A DNA stretch of 64,000 nt from Ahaetulla prasina (GCF_028640845.1 NC_080548.1:10665814-10729813); one strand, 5' to 3'; shown: positions 41,031-53,669, numbered from the stretch's first letter. Program-made: numbers and translations. The notes: generated by a model not told the origin, from the letters alone.

Positions 41031-41292
41031 GGGCCTCTGTGGCTCAGACTGGTAAGACAGTCTGTTATTAACACAGCTGCCTGCAATTACTGCAGGTTCT
41101 AGTCCCACCAGGCCCAAGGTTGACTCAGCCTTCCATCCTTTATAAGGTAGGTAAAATGAGGACCCAGATTGTTGGGGCCAATAAGTTGACTTTGTATATA
41201 AATATACAAATAGGATGAAGACTATTGCTTGACACAGTGTAAGCCGCCCTGAGTCTTCGGAGAAGGGCGGGATATAAATGCAAATAAAAAAA
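41031..41292 (+). mobile_element. tRNA-derived SINE with L2-type stem-loop tail
   Basis: A box tggctcagactgg (near 41040), B box ggttctagtcc (41095-41105), central gtaaaatgaggacccagatt, and the 3' end gtaagccgccctgagtcttc plus gaagggcgggatataaat. The tail hairpin matches that of the LINE at 4536-7912, the likely mobilising partner. Confidence 0.85.
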
Positions 41293-41447
41293 AAAGGAAG
41301 AAAGTTTTCCAGGGTTAAAACAGGGAAAAATCTTTTTTTCTTACAGCTTTTCCTGTTAAACTAACCACCTTGATGTGTTTCACTTCATTTCATTTTCTCT
41401 CAGCCCTGCAAACTCAAAAGAAGGTAGGTAGGGGGAGAGGACCCCGC

Positions 41448-41741
41448 CAGAGGTGGGTTTCAGCAGGTTCTGACCAGTTCTGCAGAACCGGTAGCAGAAA
41501 TTTCGAGTAGTTCGGAGAACCGGTAGTAAAAATTCTGATTGGCTCCACCCCCATCTATTCTCTGCCTCCCGAGTCCCGGCTGATGGGGAGGAAATGGGGA
41601 TTTTGCAGTAACCTTCCCCTGGAGTGGGGAGGGAATGGAGATTTTATAGTATCCTTCCCAAGCCACACCCACCAAGCCATGCCACACCCACCAAGACACA
41701 TCCACAGAACCAGTAATAAAAAAAATTGAAACCCGCTACTG
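41448..41741. mobile_element. hAT-type MITE
   Basis: CAGAGGTGGGTTTCAGCAGG to gaaacccgctactg, flanked by GACCCCGC (41440-41447) and GACCCCGT (41742-41749). Confidence 0.85.
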
Positions 41742-42221
41742 GACCCCGTGTTCTTTTCCTATTTCTAAAGTTAAGGTGGTGGTGACAGGGAGCAAGGAGA
41801 GAAAGAGAAAGAAACTTGTTTATGCTTCTTTTAATATCTCCCTTCTGTTTTACATTTACAGTCTTTTCAAAAGATACAGCCCGGCCTCTGCCAAGATTCC
41901 TAAAGAGATATCCTGAGAAATGTAGACCAGTTCTCCAACCCAGATTCAAAGAAAACAAATGTTAGGCCAGCTATTGATATGAAATAGTTTAAAAATGAGA
42001 AAAAGCTGCCTCAGAGCTAGGTTTACATTAAACTGCATTTCGGCAATGAAAGGGAAGGGAGCGGCCAAGGAATTTCCCTCAGCTTAGGAAGAAAGAGTAG
42101 CAGGGCAGGGTGGAAAAGGCTAAAATTACCTGCCAGCGAGGTGTCCCAAAAAATTGTGTCCTGGTCCTTAGCAATTGCGGAGCCAGAAGGAGAGGGAATG
42201 TGATGGGACACTGTTACTATT

Positions 42222-42490
42222 GGTACTCCTCGACTTGCAACAGTTTGTTTAGTGACCGTTCAAAGTTACAACCATTGCAGCATCCCCATGCTTATGTAAT
42301 CAGAATTCAGATGCTTGGCAACTGACTCAGGGCTTGTGGGCAACTTTTGGGACCTTCTGACAAGCAAAGTCAATCGGGAAGCCAGATTTGTTTAACAACC
42401 GTGTTACTAATTTAACAACTGCAGTGATTAACTTAAGAACCGTGGTCGGGAAGGGTGTAAAATGGGGCAAAATTTGCTTAATTGTCTCGT
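42222..42490. repeat. Partial TA-flanked MITE
   Basis: gtactcctcgacttgcaac start; blocks cagatgcttggcaactgac and acaaccgtgttactaattt match the family. The right end is eroded against the next SINE. Confidence 0.6.
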
Positions 42491-42516
42491 TTAGCCACAG
42501 ATATGTTGGGCTCAAA

Positions 42517-42729
42517 GAGCCATGGTGGCGCAGTGGTTAGCATGCAGTGCTGAAAGCTACTTCTGCTGACTGCCGACTGCCAGCAGTTCGACAGTTTGAC
42601 TCCCACCAGGCTCAAGGTTGACTCAGCTTTCCATCCTTCTGAGGTTGGTAAAATGAGGACCCAGATTGTTGGGGGGCAATATGCTGGCACTGTAAACCGC
42701 TTAGAGAGGGTTGTAAAGTACTGCGAAGC
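42517..42729 (+). mobile_element. tRNA-derived SINE (short subfamily)
   Basis: A box tggcgcagtgg (42526-42536), a degenerate B box near 42590, the central gtaaaatgaggacccagatt, then a different ending (gtaaaccgcttagagaggg, agtactgcgaagc). Same body as 41031 but with another tail. Confidence 0.8.
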
Positions 42730-42963
42730 CAGTGATGGAATTCAAATTTTTTTACTACCGGTTCTGTGGGGGTGGCTTGGTGGGCGTGGCAGGGGAAGGA
42801 TGCTGCAAAATCCCCATTCCCACCCCATTCCTGGGGGAAGGATACTGCAAAATCTCTATTCTCACCCCACTCTGGGGCCAGCCAGAGGTGGTATTTGCTG
42901 GTTCTCTGAACTATTCAAAATTTCCGCTACCAGTTTGCCAGAACCTTTCAGAACCTGCTGAAT
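42730..42963. mobile_element. hAT-type MITE, right end truncated
   Basis: CAGTGATGGAATTCAAATTT start immediately after the SINE; family interior tggcttggtgggcgtggc. The right terminal CCCACC...CTG is missing (…cctgctgaatagcc). Confidence 0.7.
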
Positions 42964-43293
42964 AGCCTCATCCTTTGAACTCTAAGTGCTATTGCTATTG
43001 CTCAATTGTGGTCATACGTCGACGATTACCTGTTTAAAGTTGACATCGAGGGAGGAAGGAAGACAAAATCGTTTCAATCTGAAACAGTTTTTAAGAGGAG
43101 GGGGGTTAGCAAGCAAGTGGGGCACATCATCCCCAACCCTTCCAGACCCTGCAATTGCTGAGCAAACCCTGCCTGGAGGGAGCTTCTAGGGTGGGACCTT
43201 GTTCAATGACGTCTTGCCTATAGCATTTCTCCATTTCTTTGCAAGAAAACCCACGGGAAAGTGGTTTCCTTCGTTTGGATTTAGGGTCCCATG

Positions 43294-43668
43294 CAGTGGT
43301 GGGATTCAGCCAGTTAGTACCTATTCGGGAGAACCGGTTGTTAACTTTCTAAGCAGTTGGGAGAACCGGTTGTTGGAAGAAATCTTATTTTGTTTTTTCC
43401 CCCCACTTTACAGGGCTAATACTGTAAGGAAGGCAGGAAGGAAACATTCTGGCGGTGTTTCTAGCCTAATCTTTATTGCCCTGCTTACAGAAACTGCCTC
43501 TCTGGTTAACCCTTATTGTACATCGTAACAGCTAAGGCGAAGTGCCCATCGATGTGAGTGACGTTGAGTTGGCCACCCCCACACAGTCACATGACCACCA
43601 AGCCACGCCTACCCAGCTGGCCATTAGGGCAGAGAACTGGTTGTTAAATTATTTGAATCCCACCACTG
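43294..43668. mobile_element. hAT-type MITE, perfect 8-bp TSD
   Basis: CAGTGGTGGGATTCAGCC to gaatcccaccactg; GTCCCATG at 43286-43293 and 43669-43676. Its right half (gagttggccaccc, agtcacatgaccaccaagc) matches one arm of the palindrome in the 1.2-kb copy at 29558, linking the two subfamilies. Confidence 0.88.
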
Positions 43669-43927
43669 GTCCCATGTGAATGGACCACGGCCATACAGAT
43701 CTTGACATAGGCATGACTTTGCAGCCTCATGGCATTCCCTCTTTCTCTGCATGCAATAATAAGCCTTCAAAAATCCAGATAGATCGCTGTCAAAATATGT
43801 ATCCTAGTACCTCATCAAGGCTGGAGTGACAAGCTAATTCTCTCCCAGGATCCTTTGTTCATGAATATTCTTCCCAAGCTTTTCCCATTCCTTCCTTCCC
43901 ATTTATACCCTGCCTTTTATTCTAGAT

Positions 43928-44062
43928 CAGGGGTCTTCAACCTTGGCAACTTTAAGACTTGTGGATTTCAACTCCCAGAATTCCTCAGCCAGCTTTTCTG
44001 GCTAAGGAATTCTGGGAGTTGAAGTCCACAAGTCTTAAAGTTGCCAAGGTTGGAGATCCCTG
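43928..44062. mobile_element. Foldback MITE
   Basis: CAGGGGTCTTCAACCTTGG to ggttggagatccctg. Flanks TTCTAGAT and TTCTACAA match 6 of 8. Confidence 0.8.
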
Positions 44063-44132
44063 TTCTACAATTCAAATATATAACACTGCCTCCTCCCCGT
44101 CCCACAACAGCAATCACCCTTTGAGATAGCTA

Positions 44133-44205
44133 CACCAGAGTTTTCAACCTTGTCAACTTTAAGATGGGTGGACTTCGACTCCCAGAATTCCCCAGTCAGC
44201 ATACT
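44133..44205. repeat. Single arm of a foldback MITE
   Basis: agttttcaaccttgtcaac and gacttcgactcccagaatt; no second arm follows. Confidence 0.6.
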
Positions 44206-44486
44206 TTCAGATTTGCAAAATTAACGTTGGCCTTACCAAGTAGATCAGGGAGGAAACACAACCAGATAAATTAATTATACTTTATTGTAAAGCTACATGA
44301 ACAGAATTTTGCAAATCTAAAAGTACAATTCTCCCGCTCTCACTTTTACAGTCTGAGAAACTAGGGAGTGTCCAGTCTGAGCCTCTTGCCTGACCCAGTA
44401 TCCAGCTGCAGACTAAGCCCTCTTATCTGACCAGGTAGCATCTCTTCCTCCCGTCTCTCATAATCTTTCCCGCAAATCTGAAATCT

Positions 44487-44799
44487 GAACCGGTTTACTA
44501 CCAGTTTGCTGACTGCGCATGCAGAGTGCACACCACACACCAAATGTGAGGTGCGTGCGCATGCATTGCACGCCTAAAGGAGGCATGGGATAAGTAGAAC
44601 AGCACGGTGGTGGTGGTGATCAGCTGTGGCGCGCAATCTTTTTTTTTTACTTTTAAAAGCATTTTTTTTATAACCTATTCGGCCGATTGGGTGGGCATGG
44701 GGGGGGGGCAGGGATTTTTGCTACCGGTTCTCTGAACCACCTGCCGCCATCACTACCGGATCGGGCAATCCAGTCCGAACCGGGAGCATTTCACCCCTG
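44487..44799. mobile_element. hAT-type MITE, left end eroded
   Basis: Ends gcatttcacccctg. Interior ttgctaccggttctctgaac and acttttaaaagcatttttt resemble the 29558 element. The left terminus near 44487 (gaaccggtttactaccag) lacks a clean CAG end. Confidence 0.6.
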
Positions 44800-44804
44800 C
44801 TATA

Positions 44805-46792
44805 TACCCACTCCTTTTTATTTACTTATCAAGTCTATTGGATTTCATCCAATTACTTTGACTTCATGCACTACCAACAGTAAGTTTATTTACGGTAACT
44901 AGCCAATAAGACAAAGCACACACCAATGCACAAAAACAAGACACTTCAGTGTCATAAACCTTTTAATTTCCATCCTTGCCCTGCAGACAAAATCTCTTAT
45001 TTTCCATTGTCTCTGCTATACGACTTTCCTTTCACAAAGGAGGCGTGATAGATTTAAATATTCAAGCAGCTTAAGAACCTCCAGTTTATTTCTAAGGTGA
45101 GTTTCATCCTCACAGATCTCTTATGTGTCAGAACTTAACCTCAAAATCTAACCAGGTTTCCTGAGGCCATCTTGACCATATCTACCCCAAAGCATTCCTG
45201 GGATGGTTCCTTGATTCATTTGTTGTTATACATGGCTCCAAGCATTTGGCTTTCCATCCTAAGCCACTAAAGTAGCAATACTACAATTGGGAAATGAGAC
45301 GAACATGTGCCAGATGAACAAGAAACAGAGTCAATGATCTAAATGGTCCCTTAGGAATCTTTGGGTTCTTGAATACTATTGAAGTTAGAGTAACAAAGTA
45401 GAAAAACTCAGGAGCATATTCAACAGTATTCCCAGGGGAGATCAAAGTCTGCAAGATGGCAGTGTAACATCTCACAAGGATCTCACTGCATGTCTTGTGC
45501 CTCTGAGCTGAGATCAGTTCAGCATACTTATCTATATTCCTCAACCTTTCGTATCCAGGGAGAAGACAGGACAGATGTCATAATCTCAGGGTGCAAACGG
45601 ACATCATTTGCCCAATGCCGTCATATGATAATCCATATAATCTCCCCATTGCTCCTTCCGGTCATCTAGGTCTTCAACCATGCTCAAATCAGAAAGTGAT
45701 ACTATAGCAGTAGAACCGTGTTGATCATTTACAGATAAGCACAGACCAATTTCTTTACCTCCAGCCATTAGTTGTGCAAATTATCAAGCAACCGATTCCT
45801 TACACCTATGTCTTCAGAAGCAAATCTTAGTAAATTAGTAAACTAAACCATGGTATTTGGGGTTAGGGCGGTAACCAGGTGTAAAGGCAAGAAGCCCTAG
45901 TAATTCTTAATCATGCCTACCCTGTGCGCAGGCTGTCTTCTCAACTACCCCTAACTAACCAGGCTGGCCAGAAGTTCTCCTTGCAAATTCATCCAAAGGA
46001 CTCAAGACTAGGGAGGTTATTTTGCTCAGCCCAGAAAAAGAACATTTTGTGGAATGCTACATTAATAATGCATTCAAAAAAACAAGACGCCGTGCCCTAT
46101 TTCCCAATGCAGCACCCAGGCTTCTCCCGTTATTCAGAATTACTGCTAGCAAGTCTTAATTGGGGTCCTCTGTTTGCAAATGCTGAAAAGTTTTGGTTCT
46201 GAAGAGCGAGCGAGCGAGCAAAGAGCATAATGAAAAGACACACACCTTCAGAGCTGGACCATCTCTCTTCCTCCGCCTCCCAACCCAAAGGATGAGCAGC
46301 CTTTTGCGGGAGAATAGAAAACACGAACTCTCCATACAAATAAATAAAGTCCCATTAGTAGAGAGACTCCACCCTCTCGAATAAACTCAGCTGCTCCTCT
46401 TTTCCTGCCCTTGTTTTGCCCTTTAAGGATGATTGACAAGCCTAGATTTAAATAAGGATTTTGTGGGTTTAAAGCATGTGACCCATTTTTTTCGCCTTGT
46501 TTTCTTCATTAACCTCTTTTTAAAAAATCCAGCCCAGGGTTCTCTCCTCTCTAATGTTTTTCTTTTTTCCTTGACTCTTTTGCTCCTTTCCCAATGGGAT
46601 CCTTCATCAGGGGTCCAGGGAAGCGTCTCCATGCTCCGCATTCATCCCTTTGCTTACACTGGCAACTCGCCTAAAATCCCTGAAGTGTCCCAATGCCAGC
46701 TTTGCTGCACCTGGAAGGCCAGCACCACCTGAAAGGTGGACTTGAAAAGACTGCCTTGAACCTAGTTTGCTATTTTTTTAATATACACCATC
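44805..46792. other. No recognised gene or repeat
   Basis: Almost 2 kb without a recognisable transposon. A short (GCGA)n near 46203-46218. Frames up to 99 codons have no recognisable domain. This is one of the best candidate stretches for host single-copy sequence. Confidence 0.45.
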
Positions 46793-46797
46793 CATTA

Positions 46798-47172
46798 CAG
46801 GCAGTCCTTGACTTACAACCACTCGTTTAGTGACCATTTGGAGTTACGTTACTGAAAAAAGTGTGCAATGGTCACACGTATGACCATTGCAGCATCCCCA
46901 GCGTCATGTGATCCAAAATTTGGGTGCTTGGCAACTGGCATGTATTCACGTGATTCCCCCATTTGTGACCTTCCCAACAAACTTCTGACAGACAAAGGCA
47001 ATGGGGGGAAGCTGGATTTGTTTAATAGCCATGGGATACCCTTAAGAAATGCAGTGATTTGCTTAATGACCGTGGCAAAAAAGGTCATAAAATTGGGTGT
47101 GACTCACTTAAACAACTGCCTTGCTTAGCAATATAAATTTTGGTCCTAATTGAGTAAGTTGGGGACTACTTG
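46798..47172. mobile_element. Complete Tc1/mariner-type MITE
   Basis: TA|CAGGCAGTCCTTGACTTAC to ttggggactacttg|TA: terminal inverted repeats with a TA on each side (46796-46797, 47173-47174). 375 bp, no coding capacity. TA duplication is the hallmark of Tc1/mariner transposases. Reference copy for the eroded ones in this window. Confidence 0.82.
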
Positions 47173-47174
47173 TA

Positions 47175-48685
47175 CAATGGAGTTCACATGAGATATGGGG
47201 TCTCAATCTCTATTTATGCGCCTCTTGATTAAACCTGTTTTGTGAACGCAACCGACCGTTGTTTACCAACAAACTAACCATAAACACAGAAGTTTTAATA
47301 CAGTGTGTGATCCCTGTCAGTGCTTTTAATTTGGTGGACAGAGAGAAAAGTGATTCCAGAACTTTTTAGTTTGATAATCTGAACATATGGCTTCCATCTG
47401 TATGACACTTCCATTTGTATGACCCTTATTGGCCTAAACAGAATTAACACACAATGGTACCTTTACGCAATAGGTATAAAACTGGCTCATCAATTAAACC
47501 ATGCTCTAGGTTTGCACCCTACAACACGTATGGATTCTTACAACCCTCTCATCAAACAACGCAAACGGATCTTTGACCTAACCAAGATTGAATCTGATCA
47601 CATTCGGCTTATTATTCGAATGCAGACATTGGGTTTAACTGACTTGGTTAAGCATGTTGTACGAATCCAGCCTTGAATTTCTTTCTATTTAAAAGTGAGC
47701 CAAAAGCAGTGGCAAACCCTAATATTTGCGGAAACGGGGCGTCAGGAAAACCTGGAAGCCCAACTCTGAATCCATAGAGAATTTTTCAGGATTTGATTAA
47801 TGGTTTGGTGCTACTTGTACAAGCAAGTTAAATAATACGCAGTTCATATAGGAGAGACTGTGGGAGCCTTTCCAGACAAGAATGATTCACTGGCAGCCAT
47901 ACAACCCAGTTTTTTTGGATGCTAAGACGGAGCTTGGAAAACTTCTGCTCTTACACAATAGCTCTTCAAAGAACCGCTCTCCAAACCCAAGTCTGAGTTT
48001 TAAGATTCACCAAAAATAAAAGAAAAACCATAATCTTGGATGGAGATCTCTTTGGCGGTCTCCTTTTGCCCACCGCCCTTAATATCACTCACTTTGTAAT
48101 TAAGGGGAAGAATTCTAGCTGCGAATAGATATCAGCTCAAGTCAAATGCTTGGTATCAGATATAAATAGCAAACTTGCAAACACAAATGCGTGAAAAAAT
48201 AGCTCCATTCCTTGAAAACATAGGAGCTGCAGCGGAAACTTGACAGACCTTTCAGCAGCCATAAGCTGAAAGTCTGTGAACATACTGAGGATAGGATGTA
48301 ATTCTTTCCGTACGCTTAGAATAGATTCCAGACACGTGTCTAATAAAGTTCAAAACGCCACGGGACATTTGAACAAAAGCAACAGATGGGACACAGCGCG
48401 GCCAATGGGGGGAGGCGGATCAAATATTTCCTAGCAAAACAGACAAATGAAGGTCCCACTCAACCAGGTCATGGACTGGCCCAAAGGGAAATGGAGATAA
48501 TATACAGAAGCCTGATTACTCTTCTGGAAGCTGGACTCTTCAAACTGTGCTTTGAAAGAATTCAGTGGGGTTTGGTAAGAGAAACAAACAAACAAACAAA
48601 AATTCGCTCAAATGCAACTGACTTTCTATCACTACTAGAGCCTTGCCTGTTGATAAGGGATTCTGATGTTTTTATTCAAGCCAAC
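47175..48685. other. Unrecognised; one 85-codon frame
   Basis: The frame 47419-47676 (plus) reads LNHALGLHPTTRMDSYNPLI then KQRKRIFDLTKIESDHIRLI. It is compositionally protein-like, charged and not repetitive, but I cannot assign a family. The rest shows nothing. Confidence 0.35.
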
Positions 48686-48687
48686 AG

Positions 48688-49292
48688 GTTAGTACTGCTT
48701 TATATCGCCTTGCTATGACCACACCGGGAATATTGCATCCAGTTTTGGTCATCACAATAAAAAAGAAAGAAAGATGTTGAGACTCTGGAAAGACTGCAGA
48801 AAAGAGCAACAAAGATGATTAGGAAACTTGCTTGACAGTAGTGTAAGCCGCCCTGAGTCTTTGGAGAAGGGCGGGATATAAATGCAAATAAAAACAAAAA
48901 CAAAAACTGGAGGCTAAGACATTTGAAGAATGGTTGGGGAATTGAGTTTGCTCAGTGAAAAGGACTGAGGTGACATGATAGCAGTGTTCCGATATTTGAG
49001 GGGCTTCTACAAAAAAGAGGGGGTCGACTTATTCTCCAAAGTACCTGAGAGCAAGACAAGAAGCAATGGATGCACATTAACCCAGAGAGATCCTAGAACT
49101 GTCAGGAGAAATTTCCTGACAGTGAGAACAATAAAACCAGTGGAATGGCTTGCCTTCAGAAATGGTGGGTGTTCCATCACTGTCCAGAGACTGGACAGCT
49201 ATTTGTCTGAAATGGTATAGGGTGTCCTACTTGATTAAGAGGTTGGACGAGAACATGTCTAAAGTCCCTTGTAACTCTGTTATTCTGTTCTG
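48688..49292 (+). mobile_element. CR1 LINE 3' fragment, split by a SINE tail
   Basis: Starts at the LLYIALL-PHREYCIQFW region of ORF2 and runs to agtcccttgtaactctgtta. Contains several frame changes. It is interrupted at about 48831-48905. Confidence 0.8.
48831..48905 (+). mobile_element. L2-type stem-loop tail inserted in CR1
   Basis: gtgtaagccgccctgagtct, ttggagaagggcgggatata and an A-rich end: only the last 60 bp of the SINE/LINE tail, an extremely 5'-truncated insertion. Confidence 0.75.
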
Positions 49293-50149
49293 TTTTTAGA
49301 GGTGCTGCAACCTGGAAAGGTTTGAAAGCCCCTGAGTTAAAGCCCTAACTCAGTGCTTTAATAAGCACAAACAATTTTTATGTTTCTAAGTTCAGCCATC
49401 CAAAGCTGACGAAAGCCCAGTCACTGATTCACCCATGCTAGAAAGGCAGGAAATCCAATTCTCAGTTTTTACTAATGCACTTGTTTTACTGAAAATACGT
49501 TTGAAAAAGCGGAAAACTGCACTACTGTAATTTAGCGACTTTCCAGCATCACTGCCACACAGGACTTTAAGGGAACACACAAGATGCTCACCTTAGCACA
49601 GAACTTTGGGGTTCTCCAACTGATGGTTGGGGTCCCCCAGGAGATCAAAAGCAACTTCAAGAGAGGTCTCACACACCCCACCCCCAAGGCAAACCAGACC
49701 AGCCTTGGGCAAGCAGGGTGAGAGCTCTCTCAAAATTTGTCCTGGGCTTTGATCCCTGCTTTGAAACTGTGAGTTTGATCATGCAAATTTGGAACAGGCT
49801 TTGACCTCACTTCTGCTTTGCCTGGGTAGGTGGAAGAAGCTATCCACTAGTGGACCAGATTTCTGTTCTTCCAGGCACTTGAGCTTCCAGAAGACTGGGA
49901 GATCAGCATTGAGAAGTAACCGGAGATGTAACACCTCTTCATTTGCAACTATCATCCATGGCCCTCAGCCAAATGTCTTCATTCCCAACTTAAGAATCAA
50001 CTTAAATGATGATTCTTCCTACCAGCAGGTGAAACCAGTTGGAGAGGAAACCAAAACTAGGGGAATCTAACAATCATTGCTCTTCAATTCTACAGGCAGA
50101 ACCAATTCCTGTTCTCATTACAGAGACAGATTAGAGCTCTGCTAACAGG
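49293..50149. other. No recognised gene or repeat
   Basis: The frame 49789-50070 (plus, 93 codons) lacks recognisable domains. Confidence 0.4.
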
Positions 50150-50157
50150 GCATCATA

Positions 50158-50864
50158 CAGAGGTGGTATTGAGCAGGTTCTGACCAGTTCTGGAGAACCA
50201 GTAGTGGAAATTTTGAGTAGTTCAGAGAACCGGCAAATACCACCTCTGACTGGCCTCGCCCCCATCTATTCTCTACCTCCCGAGTCCCAGCTGATCGGAA
50301 AGAAATGGGGATTTTGCAGTAACCTTCCCCTGGAGTGGGGAGGAAATGGGGATTTTAGAGTATTCTTCCCCTGGAGTGGGATGGGAATGGAGATTTTACA
50401 GTATCCTTCCCCTGCCATGCTCACCAAGCCAGGCCCACCAAGCGATGTCACGCCCACCAAGCCATGCCCACCAGTGGTGGGTTTCAAATTTGTTTACTAC
50501 CGGTTTTGTGGGTGTGGCTTACTGGGTGTGGCATGGCTTGGTAGGCGTGGTTTGGTGGGCATGGCAGGGGAAGGATACTGTAAAATCTCCATTCCCACCC
50601 CACTCCAGGGGAAGGATACTGTAAAATCCCCATTCCTTCCCCAATCCAGGGGAAAATTACTGCAAAATCCCCATTTCCTCCCAATCAGCTGAGAATTGGG
50701 AGACAGAGAATAGATTGGGGTGAGGCCAGTCAGAATTTTTACTACCAGTTCTCCGAACTACGCAAAATTTCTGCTACCAGTTCTCCAGAACTGGTCAGAA
50801 CCTGCTGAAACCCACCTCTGATGCCCACAGAACCACTAGTAAAAAAATTTGAATCCCACCACTG
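50158..50864. mobile_element. hAT-type MITE containing another of its family
   Basis: Outer copy CAGAGGTGGTATTGAGCAGG to gaatcccaccactg, flanked by GCATCATA (50150-50157) and GCATTATA (50865-50872). Interrupted at 50472-50820. Confidence 0.85.
50472..50820. mobile_element. Inner hAT-type MITE, perfect 8-bp TSD
   Basis: CAGTGGTGGGTTTCAAAT to gaaacccacctctg; ATGCCCAC at 50464-50471 and 50821-50828, a word belonging to the outer element. So the family was active after the outer copy landed. Confidence 0.9.
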
Positions 50865-51533
50865 GCATTATAGATTATGCCGTGTATTTTTCAACCAGTT
50901 TCAAGAGTGGAGGAATACACAATAATGCAGCCCTGGTTTAGATTTACAAAATGAAAGATGAGAAGTTTGAGGTGGAGGGCTGGTTTACACCATCCTTAAA
51001 TAATGTGATGGAATGTAGCCTGGATTCCCAGGAGGGAGGAACTGGATTCCTGAGGGTAAAGAGGCAACAAAGCTTGGATAGTTTGGTTGGGAAAAAAAGA
51101 GTTAAGATGGCTCCTCCCTAGACATTCTCAGACGATATCTCTAATGATGCAAGTAATTGCTTTACTTTGGCAAGATTTCTCTCTATAGCTGAGGAACAAT
51201 AAACGAAATTGCTCAGAAGTAAGGAGTCCTTGATGCTCCCTTGAGCTTAGTTCTCAGGGCTCAGAGAATACCATGGACTCCTCGTTTCAACTCTGAGCTG
51301 CAAATATTCACCTCTTTCATTGCTCCGAGGTAATTCCATGTGGCTTTCTGCTTCTTGGGCCATGACACTATTTTTACAAGACCACCTCTGCTCCATGTAG
51401 AATATCATTTGATGTCTTTCCTCACAATACTTGCATATGTAATCAGAGGTAGAGGCTGTGGCAGCTATATATTATGTGGACCTTATATGAGATGTAAAAC
51501 TAATTTCTCCCCTTATTAGGAGAGGCTTTTTTC

Positions 51534-51955
51534 CAGGAGTGGGCTGCTGGGGATTTGCACGGGTTCAGGAAAACCTCTAGCTAAGATTCTGTGCAATTTG
51601 GAGAACTTCTGGCTGGCCCTTCCCACCCTGCCCCGCTACTCCCAGGAGTCCCCGTGCAGCCTGTTTGGGATGCTAGTGAGTGCAGGGCATGCAAGAAGGC
51701 TCGGGAAGGGTGAAAAATAAGCCTACTGGAAGTTCGGGAAGGCCAGGCCTATTTTCGGCCTCCAGAGGGCCTCCAGAGCCTGGGGAGGCCATTTTTGCCC
51801 TCCCAGAGGCTCAAGGAAAGCCTCCGGAGCTGGGGAGGGCAAAAATACCAACTCACCATGGTGCAGGAGGCTGACTAGGCCACACCCACCGTGGTCACGC
51901 CCACCTAGCAACTGGGCAGAGAACCCCTTGCTAAAATTTTTGAAGCTCACCCCTG
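51534..51955. mobile_element. hAT-type MITE, diverged
   Basis: CAGGAGTGGGCTGCTGGGG to gaagctcacccctg with CTTTTTTC and GTTTTTCC flanks (6 of 8). The right part has ccacacccaccgtggtcac, as in other copies; the left half is unrelated to them. Confidence 0.6.
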
Positions 51956-51963
51956 GTTTTTCC

Positions 51964-53010
51964 CATTAAGAGAAAACAACTCTTACTAAATTTTCAAAAT
52001 GTGGTACATTCTGCACCTCTGTTAGAAGATGTTAGAAATAATCCATACAGAGGTAAGCCAGGTTTTGACTCAGAAACTGGTTTATGTAGACTGATTTCCC
52101 CACCCTCCTCAAATAAATTTGGCCTTTGTTAAGTTACTTGTTTTGAGTTTTGTATGTTAACTTTTGGTCTATGACTGAACAGCAAATAAATAAAATTAGT
52201 AAGACTGAGAGGATTCATACCCATCTGCTCCAAGACCATTATTTCTTAGAAACATAATTATATTTAATTACCTTTTGTGTTATCTTTTCAGCAATTTTTT
52301 TCTAAAAGATGGAACAATCATTGAACCAGAGTTCAAATATTTTAGCACCTGTATAGGAGTTAGTGTTGGAATGGAAAATCCACATGGATTTTCTGAGAAA
52401 GTCTGGAGAGACAGTGCCAGAAGAAACCAATATTCAGTGGACAGATCTTTCCTGAAAAATTAATATGGATTTTTATTCCTGGTGTTTAGTTTTCCACAGC
52501 CGTTCCTCTGCAGGAAGCATCATTGTGTGCAAAAACATTGCTGCTAGAACAGTTATGAATGGAGCCAGCCTACGGTAGGTGAAAAATCCACTTATGTACA
52601 CTCTGAGCTAACTGCTCCTGCTAACTCTGGCGTTAAGCTTAGGAAATTGTCTTGCTGTTTAAATAAAGGAGTAAGGGGAAACTTTCTGAAATGACTGAAG
52701 GTTGAGATCATTTTCTTAGGAAGACCCTGAACACCAGCTGTGAATTAGTAAAATAAAATCAGGTTTCAGAGAAACCAGATAAATGCCAAGGTTGGGAAAG
52801 AGATGTTTGTGTAGAAGAGAATGCAGCTAATGGATTGACCACAACCAGACGCTGCCCCAGAAATTGGTGTCATCTGGAAGAGGTAAAGACTGGGTTATGG
52901 GGGACTCAGCCTTTTTTTTTCATAAGGATGACAGGTCCAGGCAGTGTGGCCTCCACGGTTTGCTGAGATGGTGATACTGATGGTACACTGAAGTCTCATT
53001 GATGGTACCC
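51964..53010. other. No recognised gene or repeat
   Basis: A LINE-like AAATAAATAAAATTAG end near 52183-52199 is too short to assign. The frame 52275-52463 (plus) follows a pyrimidine tract with AG (acceptor-like), but has no recognisable domain. Confidence 0.4.
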
Positions 53011-53366
53011 GTCATGGCCCCCATTTTTTTAAAAAAAGTTTTTTTATTAATAGTACAATTAAAAATGCTGGACATGGTGTGACTTTTCTGGTTTAGACAT
53101 TTCCTTTTTTTTATTGTTCAAAAAGTTTTTATTGGTCAAAAAAGGTTTATACAAATACATATCAGGTATGGTAAATTTTCATTTTTCTTATACAAGATAA
53201 GAATTTTACTCAAATTTTTTAACACATACAACAGCCATATGGCAAACAGGTGACACGAAGTAGCTAAGTTTACAAATCTTACATACGCAATAAAGAAGGG
53301 TCAAGAATAAACAGAATATCGTACAAAAGAGAATAAGGAAAACCAACACAATACCAAATATCTTTA

Positions 53367-53669
53367 TCACTTCCTAGTTTTGGATCTCAGAACTCTGGGT
53401 TCAGCCTGACCCAACTCCAGGGCCGCAACAGCGGCAGCCGCCTCCGCCCCATGGTCTATAACCTCCCCTTCTTCAATTCCTGGGTCATCTGATTCCAGGA
53501 GGGCTTTGTATTCCTCCACGTAGGCCGTAGCCTCCGCAATTGTACTAATTTTTTTCGTAATGCCCTCCCGGAAAATCATCAATCCCTCTGGCATCAGCCA
53601 TCTGAAGCCTACTCCCTTCTGGTACAATTTGCTTGACAAAAAGTAATATTTCTTTCTCATTTCACGCAC
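53367..53669 (-). pseudogene. L1 ORF1 carboxyl-terminal domain
   Basis: MREMRKKYYFLSSKLYQKGV, FRWLMPEGLMIFRE, then an acidic/Ala-rich tail ending RVLRSKTRK. This resembles the carboxyl domain of L1 ORF1p, a nucleic-acid-binding chaperone that coats L1 RNA. A frame change between 53670 and 53766 separates it from the amino part. Confidence 0.7.

Noticed and set aside
52275..52463. Host exon after an acceptor-like pyrimidine tract
   Set aside because: Only one weak splice signal, no domain and no donor I can defend.
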